From JAWLFY01 sp964462125 (lineage in GTDB: Bacteria; Planctomycetota; Planctomycetia; Pirellulales; Pirellulaceae), in contig CAYWXT010000002.1 in assembly GCA_964462125.1 (NCBI GenBank), forward strand, positions 1 through 64,000: DNA of 64,000 nucleotides, given 5' to 3'. This document shows, in pieces, positions 56,867 to 64,000 of the stretch. Numbering within the stretch: position 1 is the stretch's first letter; each line of letters starts with the position of its first letter. A program made the position numbers and the translations under genes. The notes under the pieces are model-generated. The model was given only the letters and a program-made list of their open reading frames with translations, was not told the origin of the DNA and did not search any database.

Positions 56867-57009
56867 AGGTGCGGCAGATTGCCAGCTTGCCTGCTCGATC
56901 GATTTCGTCTTGTCGCGATGAAACAGAACTTGACACACTGCGTCTCGCGGCGGTCCGTGATGCGCTCGTTTCTGGGCCGATTCAGATTCTTCACGCAAGG
57001 AAGCCCGAC

Positions 57010-57312
57010 ATGCCGATTCAGGCGCTGCATGATTTGTCAAACTTGACGGTGGATGAGTTGTACGCGGTGTACCAGGCGATCGCACGGGCGGACCATCACC
57101 TGCGGACCGAGGCCCTTTACGGGAAAGCCGACCCACCACCGGGACATTTTGAACATCGGCCGTTGCCGCGGGTCGATTTCAGCGAACGGTTTCGCTTGGC
57201 GGAACGAATCGTCGGCGGCGAGGCGATGTTTCGCAGTCGACTCGCCCGTCAGGCGGTTGCCTATCAGATCGACGTTCCCACACTGGTTGAGCGGCTCCGC
57301 GCCGCAGCCTGA
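57010..57312 (+). CDS. Small protein of unknown function
   Basis: A 100-residue soluble protein. The ATG at 57010 has AAGGA 8 nt upstream; the frame is open farther upstream only from a TTG with no ribosome site. It is helical (LHDLSNLTVDELYAVYQAIA, RADHHLRTEALYG), with a Pro-rich middle and a helical end (FRSRLARQAVAYQIDVPTLV). No family was recognised. It lies 143 nt after the acidic repeat protein gene and 70 nt before glutamate dehydrogenase, all rightward. Confidence 0.6.
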   Translation: MPIQALHDLSNLTVDELYAVYQAIARADHHLRTEALYGKADPPPGHFEHRPLPRVDFSERFRLAERIVGGEAMFRSRLARQAVAYQIDVPTLVERLRAAA

Positions 57313-57382
57313 GCCAGATTCCCTATGATGGCGTATGTTGATTCCACGGCCTCCCCCCTCTGACGCAACGTGATTTCGATCG

Positions 57383-58627
57383 ATGCATGCCTTCGAAGCG
57401 ACTCAACATTTTGTCAACGAAGCGGCCGACCGATTGGACATGGATCCGGCGGTTCGGGAGATGCTGCAGATGCCGGGTCGCGAAGTGCAGGTTCAGGTCA
57501 CAATCGAACGTGACAACGGTAAACTCGCAAACTTCCTCGGCTTTCGCGTGCAACACGATCACAGCCGGGGACCGATGAAGGGCGGTTTGCGGTATCACCC
57601 CGAGGTCGATCTGGACGAAACCCGCGCCCTGGCCAGCCTGATGACCTGGAAGACCGCCGTGGTCGATCTTCCCTACGGCGGGGCGAAGGGGGGCATCGGC
57701 GTCGATCCGAGCACTCTTTCCGACCGGGAAATCGAACGGCTGACCCGCGCCTTTGTCGACCAAGTCCACGACATCGTCGGCCCCGACACCGACATCCCCG
57801 CCCCCGACATGGGAACCGACCATCGCGTCATGGCCTGGTTCCGCAATCAGTGGGAAAAGTACCACGGATTTCAACCAGCGGTGATCACCGGCAAACCGGT
57901 CGAGGAGTACGGCGCGAAAGGCCGCGAGGAGGCGACCGGCCGGGGCGTCGGCCTGCTCACCGTCAAGCTGGTCAAGCGGCTCGGACGGCCCGTGGACAAA
58001 TGTCGCGTCGCCATCCAAGGATTCGGCAACGTCGGATCGCACGCTGCCAAATATCTTCACGAGGCCGCTTTCCCGGTCGTCGCCGTCAGTGACATCAGCG
58101 GTACCTATTTCAACGAAGCCGGGCTGAACATCCCCGAACTGCTGCGGCACCGACATCGGCACCCGAAAGGGCTCCTGGAGGGCTTCGATCATGGTCAACA
58201 CCTACCGGTCGACGCGTTGCTGCGGTTGGAGGCGGTCGATGTTCTGATCCCCGCCGCCCTCGGTGGGGTGATCACCGAAGCGAATGTTGACCAGATCAAA
58301 GCTCCGGTGATCATCGAGGCCGCCAACGGGCCGATCCATCCCAGTGCCGACAAGGTCCTTCGCGCCCGAGACGTGATGGTCCTTCCCGACATTCTGGCCA
58401 ATGCCGGCGGGGTGACCGTCAGCTATTTCGAATGGGTCCAGAACCGTCAACACTATCGCTGGACCCTCGACCGAGTCCGCCAGGAACTCGATCGAACGCT
58501 CAACGATGCGTTTGAACAAGTCTGGCAGGCGACCCAGCAACACGAGATCGCGCCCCGCACCGCCGCCTTCATGATCGGAATCAGCCGTGTCCGCCGGGCC
58601 GCCGAACTGGCCGGCAAAGCGAATTGA
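57383..58627 (+). CDS. gdhA: Glutamate dehydrogenase (Glu/Leu/Phe/Val family)
   Basis: A 414-residue cytoplasmic enzyme that interconverts glutamate and 2-oxoglutarate with ammonia. The active-site lysines are Lys66 (GPMKGGLRYHP), Lys90 (LMTWKTAVVDLPYGG) and Lys102 (GGAKGGIG); the catalytic Asp is Asp142 in IPAPDMGT. The NAD-binding Rossmann motif is GFGNVGS at 213-219. The length (about 414) and the GGVTVSYFEWVQN run fit the hexameric bacterial and archaeal type. Whether it prefers NAD or NADP cannot be told. It lies 70 nt after the small unknown gene and 20 nt before the MFS gene. Confidence 0.94.
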   Translation: MHAFEATQHFVNEAADRLDMDPAVREMLQMPGREVQVQVTIERDNGKLANFLGFRVQHDHSRGPMKGGLRYHPEVDLDETRALASLMTWKTAVVDLPYGGAKGGIGVDPSTLSDREIERLTRAFVDQVHDIVGPDTDIPAPDMGTDHRVMAWFRNQWEKYHGFQPAVITGKPVEEYGAKGREEATGRGVGLLTVKLVKRLGRPVDKCRVAIQGFGNVGSHAAKYLHEAAFPVVAVSDISGTYFNEAGLNIPELLRHRHRHPKGLLEGFDHGQHLPVDALLRLEAVDVLIPAALGGVITEANVDQIKAPVIIEAANGPIHPSADKVLRARDVMVLPDILANAGGVTVSYFEWVQNRQHYRWTLDRVRQELDRTLNDAFEQVWQATQQHEIAPRTAAFMIGISRVRRAAELAGKAN

Positions 58628-58647
58628 AACCGCCCAAGGGATGACCG

Positions 58648-59970
58648 ATGAGCGGTTTTCGAGCAAATCAACCACAACAACTCGTGGTCGCCGCCGCCGC
58701 TGCGTTCTGTACGTACTTCTGTATGTACGCCTTCCGCAAGCCGTTCACCGCGGGCACGTTCGAGAGCCAGGAGTTGTGGGGGTTCGGGCTCAAGACCGTC
58801 CTCGTCGTCTCCCAGCTGCTGGGCTACATGCTGTCGAAGTTCATCGGCATCAAGGTGGTCTCGGAGATGGACGCCAAACATCGGGCGGCGACCATCGTGG
58901 CCTTGATCTTGGCCGCCGAGCTGGCGCTGGTCGGGTTCGCCTTCCTGCCGCTCCCGTTGAAGGTGTTCATGCTGTTCCTCAACGGATTGCCGTTGGGGAT
59001 GGTGTTCGGCTTGGTGTTGGCCTACCTGGAAGGGCGGAAGCAGACCGAGGCGCTATCAGCGGCGCTGTGCGCGAGCTTCATCATCAGTTCGGGGGTGGTC
59101 AAATCGGTCGGCCGCTGGCTGGTCCAGGACTACGGGGTCAGCGAATTTGAGATGCCGATGCTGACCGGACTGCTGTTTCTGCCCGCGACGTTTCTCTCCG
59201 TCTGGGTGCTGCGGGCCACGCCGGTTCCCGACAGGCACGATATTCGACTGCGAGCGGAACGGAAAGTGATGACGCGGGCCGACCGCCGGCAATTCCTGTC
59301 GGCCTATTGGCCGGGGCTGACGCTGCTGGTGTTGGTTTATGTCGCGATCACGGTCATCCGCACGGTACGTGACGACTTCGGCGTCGAGATCTGGCGAGAC
59401 ATGGGGGTCGACGAAACGCCCTCGGTGTTTGCCCGCAGCGAAACGGTGGTCGCGATTTTTGTCACGGCGATGAATGCGCTGGCGATCTGGATCACGCACA
59501 ACCTGGCGGCCATCCGGATCACGATCGCCCTGATGTGCGCGTCGTTCGGCCTGACCGCGGCGGCAGCGATGTTGCAGCCGACCGGGATGGTGTCACCCTT
59601 CGTGTTCATGGTGGCCTGCGGCGTCGGTTTGTATGTTCCCTACGTGGCGTTCCACACCACCATCTTTGAACGTTTGATCGCCGCGGCGCGGGTGCCGAGC
59701 AACCTGGGGTTTCTGATGTATCTCGCCGACGCGATCGGATATCTCGGCTATGCCGTCGTGATGCTGCTGCGGTCATCGCTGGAGATGACCGAGCAGGTGC
59801 TGCCGTTCTTTCTGGGGGGACTGCTGATCGTTGCGGGGTTCTCCATCGTCGCTTTGTTGGCCGCGTTGGTGTACTTTCATCGGGTTCTCGTTTCGGTACC
59901 GTCTGACTCCGAGCCGGATGATGGCGAGGCCCCGGAACTTTCTTTGGAGGAGCTGGCGCCGGCGGAATGA
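58648..59970 (+). CDS. DUF5690 family MFS-type membrane protein
   Basis: A 440-residue polytopic membrane protein with about 12 helices. The N-terminal FCTYFCMYAFRKPFTAGTFE run resembles the start of organophosphate/phosphate MFS antiporters and is typical of DUF5690 proteins. Other landmarks are FIGIKVVSEMDAKHRAA, LPLGMVFGLVLAYLEGRKQT and YVPYVAFHTTIFERLIAAAR. The tail is acidic. The substrate is unknown. It starts 20 nt after glutamate dehydrogenase and ends 28 nt before the alcohol dehydrogenase gene, so the run from 57.4 to 62.3 kb may be one transcript; an organophosphonate substrate would fit the following genes but is inference. Confidence 0.85.
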   Translation: MSGFRANQPQQLVVAAAAAFCTYFCMYAFRKPFTAGTFESQELWGFGLKTVLVVSQLLGYMLSKFIGIKVVSEMDAKHRAATIVALILAAELALVGFAFLPLPLKVFMLFLNGLPLGMVFGLVLAYLEGRKQTEALSAALCASFIISSGVVKSVGRWLVQDYGVSEFEMPMLTGLLFLPATFLSVWVLRATPVPDRHDIRLRAERKVMTRADRRQFLSAYWPGLTLLVLVYVAITVIRTVRDDFGVEIWRDMGVDETPSVFARSETVVAIFVTAMNALAIWITHNLAAIRITIALMCASFGLTAAAAMLQPTGMVSPFVFMVACGVGLYVPYVAFHTTIFERLIAAARVPSNLGFLMYLADAIGYLGYAVVMLLRSSLEMTEQVLPFFLGGLLIVAGFSIVALLAALVYFHRVLVSVPSDSEPDDGEAPELSLEELAPAE

Positions 59971-59998
59971 GCGTTGCCCAAGATCGATGTTGAATTCC

Positions 59999-61117
59999 AT
60001 GACTTGCCGTGCTGCCCTGTTCCTCGGTCCCGGTCAACCGATCGAGCTCCGAGAGCTGCCGATTCCCGATCTGCAGGACGCTGAAGTGCTGGTCCAGGTG
60101 GACTGCTGTACGATTTGTGGCAGTGACCTGCACACGCTCACCGGGGCGAGGCACGAGGCGGTCCCCTCGATTCTTGGCCACGAAATTTTGGGTCGCGTGA
60201 TCAAGCTGGGACCTTCCCCACCACGTGATCTGGACGGCGAGTTGCTTGCTCTCGGTGACCGGGTGACCTGGTCGACCGTCGTCGCCTGCGGAACGTGTGA
60301 TCGCTGCCGCGGGGGACTACCGCAGAAATGCCGGCATCTGGCCAAGTATGGGCATGAGCAAGCCGAAGGAAGGCAGGCCTTGAGCGGGGGTCTTGCCGAG
60401 GCGGTGCTGTTGCGGCCTGGGTCGAGCATCATCAAGGTGCCGGAGACGATTCCCGAGGCGGTGATCTGCCCGGCCAACTGCGCGACCGCGACCGTCGCCG
60501 CCGCCTTTCGCGCCGCAGGCGAAGTGGCCGACCGTCGGGTGTTGTTGTTCGGTGCCGGAATGCTGGGGCTGACCGCCGCTGCCGTCGCCCAATCGCGCCG
60601 AGCGGGTCAAGTGGTGGTCTGTGACATCAACCCAGACCGGCTCAACCAGGCCAAACGATTCGGGGCGGATCATGCAGTCCGATGGCAGACGGAGCGTCAG
60701 GATCTGCGTGCCAGCTTGGTCGAATCGACCGGTGACGACGCGTTCGATGTGGTGATCGAGATGTCGGGTGCGGCCGATGCGGTGGAGGCGGCTTGCGAAT
60801 TGGGCGGAATCGGATCCCAGGTCGTCCTGGTCGGCACCGTGATGAAGTCGCGGCCGGTTCAAGTCGACCCGGAAGCGGTTGTCCGCAAATGCCAAGCGAT
60901 TCACGGCGTGCATAACTACGGCCCTGACGACCTGAGGACCGCGGTGGCGTTTCTTCATTGCTTTTATTCGCAGTATCCGTTTGCCGAACTCGTCGAGCAC
61001 TCGTTTTCATTGCAGGAGGTCAACCGAGCGATGGCAACGGCGATTGACCGTCGCCCCGTGCGGGTGGCGGTGCGGCCGTTCGTAGCACAGGCTGCCACCG
61101 GGGAGACATTTCCGTGA
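59999..61117 (+). CDS. Zinc alcohol dehydrogenase of the phosphonate-associated type
   Basis: A 372-residue medium-chain dehydrogenase. The catalytic zinc ligands are Cys40 (CTICGSDLH) and His61/Glu62 (ILGHEILGR); the structural zinc site is Cys97, Cys100, Cys103 and Cys111. The nucleotide site is LFGAGMLGLTAAAVAQ. The runs TWSTVVACGTCDRCRGGLP, KYGHE and CPANCATATVAAAFRAAGE are those of the family found with phosphonate-breakdown genes (TIGR03366 type, by recollection). The ATG at 59999 is preferred. The next gene overlaps it by 4 nt (GTGA), so the two are translationally coupled. Confidence 0.88.
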   Translation: MTCRAALFLGPGQPIELRELPIPDLQDAEVLVQVDCCTICGSDLHTLTGARHEAVPSILGHEILGRVIKLGPSPPRDLDGELLALGDRVTWSTVVACGTCDRCRGGLPQKCRHLAKYGHEQAEGRQALSGGLAEAVLLRPGSSIIKVPETIPEAVICPANCATATVAAAFRAAGEVADRRVLLFGAGMLGLTAAAVAQSRRAGQVVVCDINPDRLNQAKRFGADHAVRWQTERQDLRASLVESTGDDAFDVVIEMSGAADAVEAACELGGIGSQVVLVGTVMKSRPVQVDPEAVVRKCQAIHGVHNYGPDDLRTAVAFLHCFYSQYPFAELVEHSFSLQEVNRAMATAIDRRPVRVAVRPFVAQAATGETFP

Positions 61118-62262
61118 CGTCCCACTTCGATGTCGCCGTGGTCGGAGGGGGGATCGTCGGTTTGGCCCATGCCTGGATGGCGGCCGAACACGGTTTGCGA
61201 GTCGTGTTGTTTGAAAGGTCGGCAGCGGCCGAGGGAGCGACGGTTCGCAACTTCGGGATGATTTGGCCGGTCGGTCAGCCAGCGGGAGAGCGTCACAAAC
61301 TCGCACTGCGGTCCCGCGAGTTGTGGTTGCAGCTCGATGCGCTCGGCGTGCTCCAAGCTGAACGGTGCGGCTCGATTCATGCCGCTCATCGCGAGGACGA
61401 GCTGGCGGTTTTGGAAGAGTTCTGTCACGGCGGTACGCATGACGTACGGATGCTGACGCCGGTGGAGGTCTCGGAGCGAACGTCGTTGGTGAACCCCGAG
61501 GGACTGCTCGGCGGAATGTGGAGCCCGTCGGAGCTCCGGGTCGACCCGCGAACCGCTTCGGCAAGGATCGCGAAATGGCTGGAAGAAAGTCGCGGGGTCA
61601 GCTGCCATTTTCGAACACCGATCACTCGGATCGAGAGCGGTCGCCTGCATGCTGCGGACGGACGGGTGTGGAACGCAGAACAAGCGATCGTGTGCAGTGG
61701 GAGCGAATTACAGACCCTGTTCCCGGAGCTCTTCAGAGACTCCGAGTTGCGGCTTTGCAAGCTGCAGATGCTGCGGACGGTCGCACAGCCCGCTTCGCCG
61801 CCGATGGAACCCCACATTGCCAGCGGTCTGACGCTGCGGCATTATGCGTCGTTTGAAGCCTGCCCGTCGCTGCAGACCTTGAAGCGGCGAGTGGGGGAGG
61901 AAACCCCGGAACTCGATCGCTATGGAATCCACGTGATGGCGTCGGCGTTTTCCACTGGCGAAGTCGTGCTCGGAGATTCGCATGAGTATGGCGACGAGAT
62001 CACCCCCTTCGATAAGTCGGAGATCGACGAGTTGATTCTGCGGGAACTCCGCCAAGTCATCCGACTGCGCGATTGGACGATCCGTGAGCGCTGGCACGGG
62101 ATTTACGCCAAGCACCCCACATGGCCGGTGTTGGAAGCAGAACGCAACCCGAGGGCGCGGGTCTTCGTCGGTGCCGGCGGGGCGGGGATGACACTCGCCT
62201 TCGGGTTGGCCGATGACGCGTGGAACCGATGGCAGGATACCACCCTACCACCGGGTCGGTGA
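61114..62262 (+). CDS. FAD-dependent oxidoreductase of the phosphonate-associated type
   Basis: A 382-residue amine-oxidase-like (DAO family) flavoenzyme. The FAD motif is VVGGGIVGLAHAW (GxGxxG at 11-16) with Glu34 in LFERS as ribose ligand; GATVRNFGMIWPVGQPAGE is the diagnostic run of the TIGR03364-type oxidoreductases. A C-terminal GAGGAGMTLAFGLADD closes the FAD domain. Relatives are known from phosphonate clusters and oxidise aminoethylphosphonate or its N-methyl form to phosphonoacetaldehyde, the substrate of PhnX. The start is GTG at 61114, overlapping the dehydrogenase stop in GTGA. PhnX is about 38 kb away in this window. Confidence 0.88.
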   Translation: MTSHFDVAVVGGGIVGLAHAWMAAEHGLRVVLFERSAAAEGATVRNFGMIWPVGQPAGERHKLALRSRELWLQLDALGVLQAERCGSIHAAHREDELAVLEEFCHGGTHDVRMLTPVEVSERTSLVNPEGLLGGMWSPSELRVDPRTASARIAKWLEESRGVSCHFRTPITRIESGRLHAADGRVWNAEQAIVCSGSELQTLFPELFRDSELRLCKLQMLRTVAQPASPPMEPHIASGLTLRHYASFEACPSLQTLKRRVGEETPELDRYGIHVMASAFSTGEVVLGDSHEYGDEITPFDKSEIDELILRELRQVIRLRDWTIRERWHGIYAKHPTWPVLEAERNPRARVFVGAGGAGMTLAFGLADDAWNRWQDTTLPPGR

Positions 62263-62298
62263 TGAAAGCACTCCGGCGGTGACCTGCGCGATCGCCGG

Positions 62299-62751
62299 TT
62301 ACTTTCTTGAAACCCCGTCGGGCTTAAGGACTTCTTTCGACGCACCATCCTCCTCGTCGTCCGGAGCACCCTTGGCACCCTCGGCGATCCAGGCGCGGAG
62401 CGTTTTGAGTTCCCGTTTGCTGACCCGCAACTCCTTCTGATCGCGGGGCGGCATTTCACCAAACTCGATCAACTCGATCATCAGGCTTTCGTCCGGCTCG
62501 TCCGGGACCAGCGGCGGCCCCGAGTTTCCACCTTCGAGCATCGCAGCGCGCGTGCTCATGTCCAAACCACCTTGATGGTCGTCGGCCTTATGGCAACCGA
62601 GGCACTTTACCTTGATGATTGGCCAAACTTCACAAGGAAAATCGGCCTGGGATGGTGATTTGGGCTCATCCGCACGTCCCCAGCCGACCGCCATGCCGCT
62701 GGCGATCACCACCGTCAAGGCGATCGGCTGGAATCGTCGACGTTGCTGCAT
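62299..62751 (-). CDS. Planctomycete-type cytochrome c domain protein
   Basis: A 150-residue exported monohaem protein. The signal peptide is LTVVIASGMAVGWGRAD (cleavage near residue 27). Haem binding is by CLGCH (50-54), with a likely axial Met in FGEMPPRDQ. The LDMSTRAAMLEGGNSGPPLV and LKTLRAWIAEGAKGAPD runs are typical of the planctomycete cytochrome c domain usually found fused to DUF1549. Here it stands alone. It starts 12 nt after the DUF3500 gene, so it is its probable electron partner. It converges on the FAD oxidoreductase gene (36 nt). Confidence 0.88.
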   Translation of the reverse strand: MQQRRRFQPIALTVVIASGMAVGWGRADEPKSPSQADFPCEVWPIIKVKCLGCHKADDHQGGLDMSTRAAMLEGGNSGPPLVPDEPDESLMIELIEFGEMPPRDQKELRVSKRELKTLRAWIAEGAKGAPDDEEDGASKEVLKPDGVSRK

Positions 62752-62763
62752 CGAAGCGTCTCG

Positions 62764-63807
62764 CTAGCTGACCGTGGCGATATTCACGAAGCAGTGAACG
62801 TGGGGCAACACGCGGAAGTTCCAGACGAATCCGGGACCTTCCAGCCTCCAAACATCCCATCGTTGCTTGCTCGGCAACTCGCCGTCGCGATAGAACGCCA
62901 AATGGATTTTTTCCATGCCGCCGTTGACGCGGATCAACTCCATCACCTCGTCACCGTCTTCCTTGCGGAAGGGGCTAATCAGTGTCTGCATGACGTCTTG
63001 GACCAATTCCTTCTGGTCGGAGGAAAGTTCGCCATAAGCAATCCCGGGCCGACGTTCATCGGGCGAACGGAAGCGGATCGCTTTTTGACCGTCGCCGGGG
63101 TTGGTCGGCGCCAGTGCCCGCTGCCGTTGATCAGGATCCAGCGCGTCGAAGACGGTGTGGACCCGTTTCGTCTGGTAAAGGAACACGTTGTTGTCGCTGT
63201 ACCCGTTCGCCGAATGGCCGTAGTACAAGGGACCGCCAAACGCCGCGCCGGGTTCCGAATTGCCGTCGCACCGCATGGTGAGGTGGTGGCCCGCGAACAC
63301 CCAGGAGAACTTCTCATCGCCTTCAGGATCGCCGAACATCACTGCACCACAACCGCCGAACGACCCGCTGCTGTCCCAGGTGTTGTGACGGCTGAGCCGC
63401 TCGAAAGCGTCGTCGTCAGCCATGATCGCCCGCACCGTCCGCTCGACGAGTTCCTGCTGAGCGGGAGTGTATGAATCCTCGATCCGCTTGTCGAACACGG
63501 CGCGGTTGAAGGTTCCCAATCGAGTCGGGGCACCGTCGGTTTGATGGTCCCAGGGATGGACCAGCTCCTTCCGTTGGGACTCGGAAAGGGAGGCGTGGAG
63601 TTCACGCACCAGCTCTTCAGCAGGTCGAGATTTCCGTTGCGGTTGCTCACCCTCGGCCGCCAACAGCCGCGTCGACAGGGCCCCTCCAGCAACCAACGCC
63701 ACGGTGCCACCTCCGATGGCACGGACGAACGCGCGGCGGGTCGGCGTGTGGGCATGGTCGCGTCCGTCGTCACATTCCGGGCAGTAATGGGTGCTTTCTT
63801 TGAGCAT
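62764..63807 (-). CDS. DUF3500 family protein, Tat-exported
   Basis: A 347-residue exported protein. From the ATG at 63807 (CAGGAGA upstream) it has a short Cys/His-containing leader (YCPECDDG), then a twin-arginine signal (TRRAFVRAIGGGTVALVAGG). The DUF3500 core is clear: SGSFGGCGAVMFGDPEGDEK, SWVFAGHHLTMRCDG, AFGGPLYYGHSANG and WRLEGPGFVWNFRVLPHVH. The function of the family is not established; its conserved His and Asp residues suggest a metal site. The CxxC in the leader before the signal is unusual for a Tat substrate. It is the first gene of a leftward pair with the cytochrome. Confidence 0.88.
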   Translation of the reverse strand: MLKESTHYCPECDDGRDHAHTPTRRAFVRAIGGGTVALVAGGALSTRLLAAEGEQPQRKSRPAEELVRELHASLSESQRKELVHPWDHQTDGAPTRLGTFNRAVFDKRIEDSYTPAQQELVERTVRAIMADDDAFERLSRHNTWDSSGSFGGCGAVMFGDPEGDEKFSWVFAGHHLTMRCDGNSEPGAAFGGPLYYGHSANGYSDNNVFLYQTKRVHTVFDALDPDQRQRALAPTNPGDGQKAIRFRSPDERRPGIAYGELSSDQKELVQDVMQTLISPFRKEDGDEVMELIRVNGGMEKIHLAFYRDGELPSKQRWDVWRLEGPGFVWNFRVLPHVHCFVNIATVS

Positions 63808-64000
63808 CGTTGTCTCCTGATCGACTCGATGAATGATCCGTTCCGCCACGTGCGTCGTCGCCCCGATCGCCGGGGCGCACGAACCATTCAGCCTAGCGTT
63901 CTCGCAGCGGTGGAGCAACTTTTCGGAGCAAATAGGCTCTCATCGGGGCCGTTTTGACCAAAGGCGAGCGTGAACGCCAACAATTCGGCGATCCCCCAAT
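63808..64000. other. Window edge, no gene seen
   Basis: The last 193 nt lie upstream of the DUF3500 gene and should hold its promoter. No frame with coding character was seen on either strand, and no repeat was recognised. Any gene to the right lies beyond the window. Confidence 0.4.

Overview
The window looks like chromosomal DNA of a GC-rich planctomycete, most likely a member of the Pirellulaceae. The reasoning is by gene families: it holds two DUF1549/DUF1553 proteins with haem-binding CxxCH or related Cys motifs, two DUF1501 proteins, a DUF1587/1592/1588/1585 protein with its DUF1552 partner, a DUF1080 protein, a DUF3500 protein, a sulfatase, and several small planctomycete-type cytochrome c domains. 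These combinations are typical of that phylum. The genus cannot be fixed from the sequence alone. No rRNA, tRNA, CRISPR array, integrase, transposase or phage gene was seen. Promoters could not be placed with confidence, because this group does not show clear sigma-70 boxes by eye.

Layout from left to right. 1-7 kb holds housekeeping genes: ribosomal protein L33, RecJ, a Tat-exported polysaccharide pyruvyl transferase-like protein, IspF (isoprenoid MEP pathway), an orphan ABC-2-type ATPase and an ABC-F protein (Uup). 7-18 kb holds a secreted CehA/McbA-like metallohydrolase, a metallophosphoesterase, a DUF202 membrane protein, an OPT-family transporter with a small membrane partner, a sugar isomerase-like TIM barrel, a sulfatase and HemL (tetrapyrrole synthesis). 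18-33 kb is dominated by two leftward planctomycete operons: DUF1549/1553 then DUF1501 (18.2-22.3 kb), and DUF1501, DUF1549/1553, cytochrome-WD40 and TPR-dihaem protein (24.9-32.3 kb). PhnX and a DUF819 membrane protein lie between them as a divergent pair.

33-44 kb holds DUF1080, a TerB-like/AAA+/zinc-ribbon ATPase, a POT peptide transporter, a GGDEF protein, GlgC, a DegP/HtrA protease, MutL and a nitrilase-family hydrolase. 44-50 kb is a complete leftward Mrp (Mnh) Na+/H+ antiporter operon of the fused-AB type (A-B fusion, C, D, E, F, G) with 4-nt overlaps. 50-54 kb holds the DUF1592 and DUF1552 pair. 54-64 kb holds a radical SAM gene with two unknown genes behind it, glutamate dehydrogenase, a DUF5690 MFS protein, a zinc alcohol dehydrogenase and a FAD oxidoreductase (translationally coupled, both of phosphonate-catabolism types), and a leftward cytochrome/DUF3500 pair.

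Points that stand out are: a REP-like palindrome that has become part of the signal-peptide coding region of a DUF1549/1553 gene; further REP-like palindromes in intergenic DNA; several 15-bp (five-codon) tandem repeats at gene starts or inside a gene; a 19-bp tandem array at 54.4 kb; two convergent gene pairs whose stop codons share one CTAG palindrome; and a phosphonate-breakdown route whose parts lie about 37 kb apart. No single locus could be shown to be a wholly new system. The four-gene cytochrome operon, the TerB/AAA+/zinc-ribbon protein and the radical SAM cluster are the best candidates for unknown function.
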